A DNA stretch of 64,000 nucleotides from Bacteroidota bacterium. GTDB lineage: Bacteria; Bacteroidota; Bacteroidia; AKYH767-A; 2013-40CM-41-45. Below the pieces are notes generated by a model. It searched no databases, was not told where the DNA came from, and saw nothing but the letters and a program-made list of their open reading frames with translations. The translations under genes and the position numbers were made by a program. The stretch spans positions 186,001 through 250,000 of the forward strand of contig JADKKE010000002.1 in the NCBI GenBank assembly GCA_016720655.1. The letters run 5' to 3'. Every line of letters starts with the position of its first letter. The first letter of the stretch is position 1. Below are positions 63,465 through 64,000 of this stretch, in pieces.

Positions 63465-64000
63465 ATGTTACCAGGTTCTTTCCATAGAAATAATTTACGC
63501 AGGAAAATTCTCCTGATTATCTTTTTGGCTCCACTGTTTGTTAATGCACAGGACAGCAGTTTAAAAATAGCTCCAGTTGATTCAAGTTTAAAAAGCCCTT
63601 TACAAATTCTCATTCATAGTATTCAAAGGGGAGCGAATGACTCTGTAAGGATTGCATCAAATACAATTTTTAAAAATTATCTTGACTCTGTCCTCCGGAA
63701 TCCCTCTAGTTTTTCTGCTCGATTCGACAGCATTAAAAATGTGTCGATAATCACTGATCCTCAAAACAAGTTTCGGATTTACACCTGGACGGTCCCACGT
63801 TTCGATGGAGATCATTATGATTACTTTGGATTCATCCAAATCCCGGAAGCATCGGGGAACACCATACAGTTGATTTCTTTAATGGATTCAACCAACAGTA
63901 TTCAAAAACCTGAATCCGAAAAATTGAGTGCTGCTAAATGGTACGGAGCCGTTTATTATTCTTTGGTTGAAAAAAAAGTCGGGAAGAGAACATATTACAC
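63465..64000 (+). CDS. Secreted protein of unknown function, cut by the window end (5' part only)
   Basis: An open frame from the ATG at 63465 has no stop before 64000. It encodes at least 178 residues. A hydrophobic signal with a basic start (HRNNLRRKILLIIFLAP... to VNAQ) suggests export. The rest includes NYLDSVLRNPSSFSARFDSI, KFRIYTWTVPRFDGDHYDYFGFIQI and AKWYGAVYYSLVEKK, a pattern I associate with an uncharacterised exported protein family of Bacteroidota. The gene is 74 bases after the ferredoxin stop, behind its terminator. Confidence 0.7.
   Translation, partial: MLPGSFHRNNLRRKILLIIFLAPLFVNAQDSSLKIAPVDSSLKSPLQILIHSIQRGANDSVRIASNTIFKNYLDSVLRNPSSFSARFDSIKNVSIITDPQNKFRIYTWTVPRFDGDHYDYFGFIQIPEASGNTIQLISLMDSTNSIQKPESEKLSAAKWYGAVYYSLVEKKVGKRTYY

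Noticed and set aside
1..64000. tRNA or rRNA genes
   Set aside because: No T-loop-like GGTTCGAATCC pattern with a matching acceptor stem was noticed by eye. A dedicated covariance search would be needed to be certain.

Overview
The window is chromosomal DNA of a Bacteroidota bacterium, probably of the Chitinophagia/Sphingobacteriia/Saprospiria side, although the genus cannot be read from the sequence. The evidence is a SusC/SusD pair, three proteins with type IX secretion (T9SS) C-terminal sorting domains, a GldI-like FKBP lipoprotein, the parA-parB-DUF5683-dapB-lepB cluster, and promoters of the TTTG-N18-TAnnTTTG type. No rRNA, recognisable tRNA, CRISPR array, prophage or insertion sequence was seen.

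Layout. 0-5 kb: susC (frameshifted) and susD, closed by a strong terminator. 5-10.3 kb: pcm, a Gfo/Idh/MocA oxidoreductase, a lipoprotein, a polyprenyl-phosphate sugar transferase, and a 3-hydroxyacyl-CoA dehydrogenase behind a heptamer-repeat spacer. 10.3-15.3 kb, minus strand: DUF4294 protein, biotin carboxylase, agmatinase-like protein, succinyl-CoA synthetase beta and DinB. 15.4-24.6 kb: DUF5916 outer-membrane protein, LolD-like ATPase, and large secreted proteins (kelch, lysyl oxidase-like, GEVED). 24.6-31.4 kb: mnmH-selD, then an AT-rich accessory stretch with two diverged copies of an unrecognised 500-545-residue family around an XRE-like regulator and a secreted protein. 31.4-38.3 kb: small genes, a degenerate receiver domain, TIGR02757, BatA-like protein, dihydroorotase homologue, low-molecular-weight phosphatase and RsmI-like methylase. 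38.4-43.2 kb, minus strand: two FKBP lipoproteins, an NrnA-like phosphoesterase and a T9SS subtilase. 43.6-51.3 kb: class III aminotransferase, OmpR-type two-component system, small secreted basic protein, PhyH dioxygenase, SDR, endonuclease III, and an ECF sigma factor with a small partner. 51.7-64 kb: uvrA, PUR-type protein, M48 protease, metal-dependent hydrolase, the parAB-dapB-lepB cluster, acyl-CoA reductase opposite a ferredoxin, and a partial secreted protein cut by the right edge.

The most striking property is the number of broken reading frames. Eight otherwise conserved genes (susC, pcm, the DUF4294 gene, sucC, one paralogue of the unknown family, the LMW phosphatase, the M48 protease, lepB) carry a single one-base frameshift, mostly at short homopolymers. 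Two genes carry an in-frame TGA. Because lepB and sucC are normally essential or central, residual sequencing or consensus error is the best explanation. The three -1 events do all sit on A-AAA-AAN heptamers, so slippage is a testable alternative.

Best candidates for new biology are the paralogue/XRE island at 26.6-31.4 kb, where an operator-like palindrome overlaps the regulator's -7 element and start codon; a secreted lysyl oxidase joined to a P-domain, an IPT domain and dockerin-like repeats; a receiver domain with Asn in place of the phosphorylated Asp; and period-7/8 repeat arrays in intergenic gaps, two of them as facing inverted arms.
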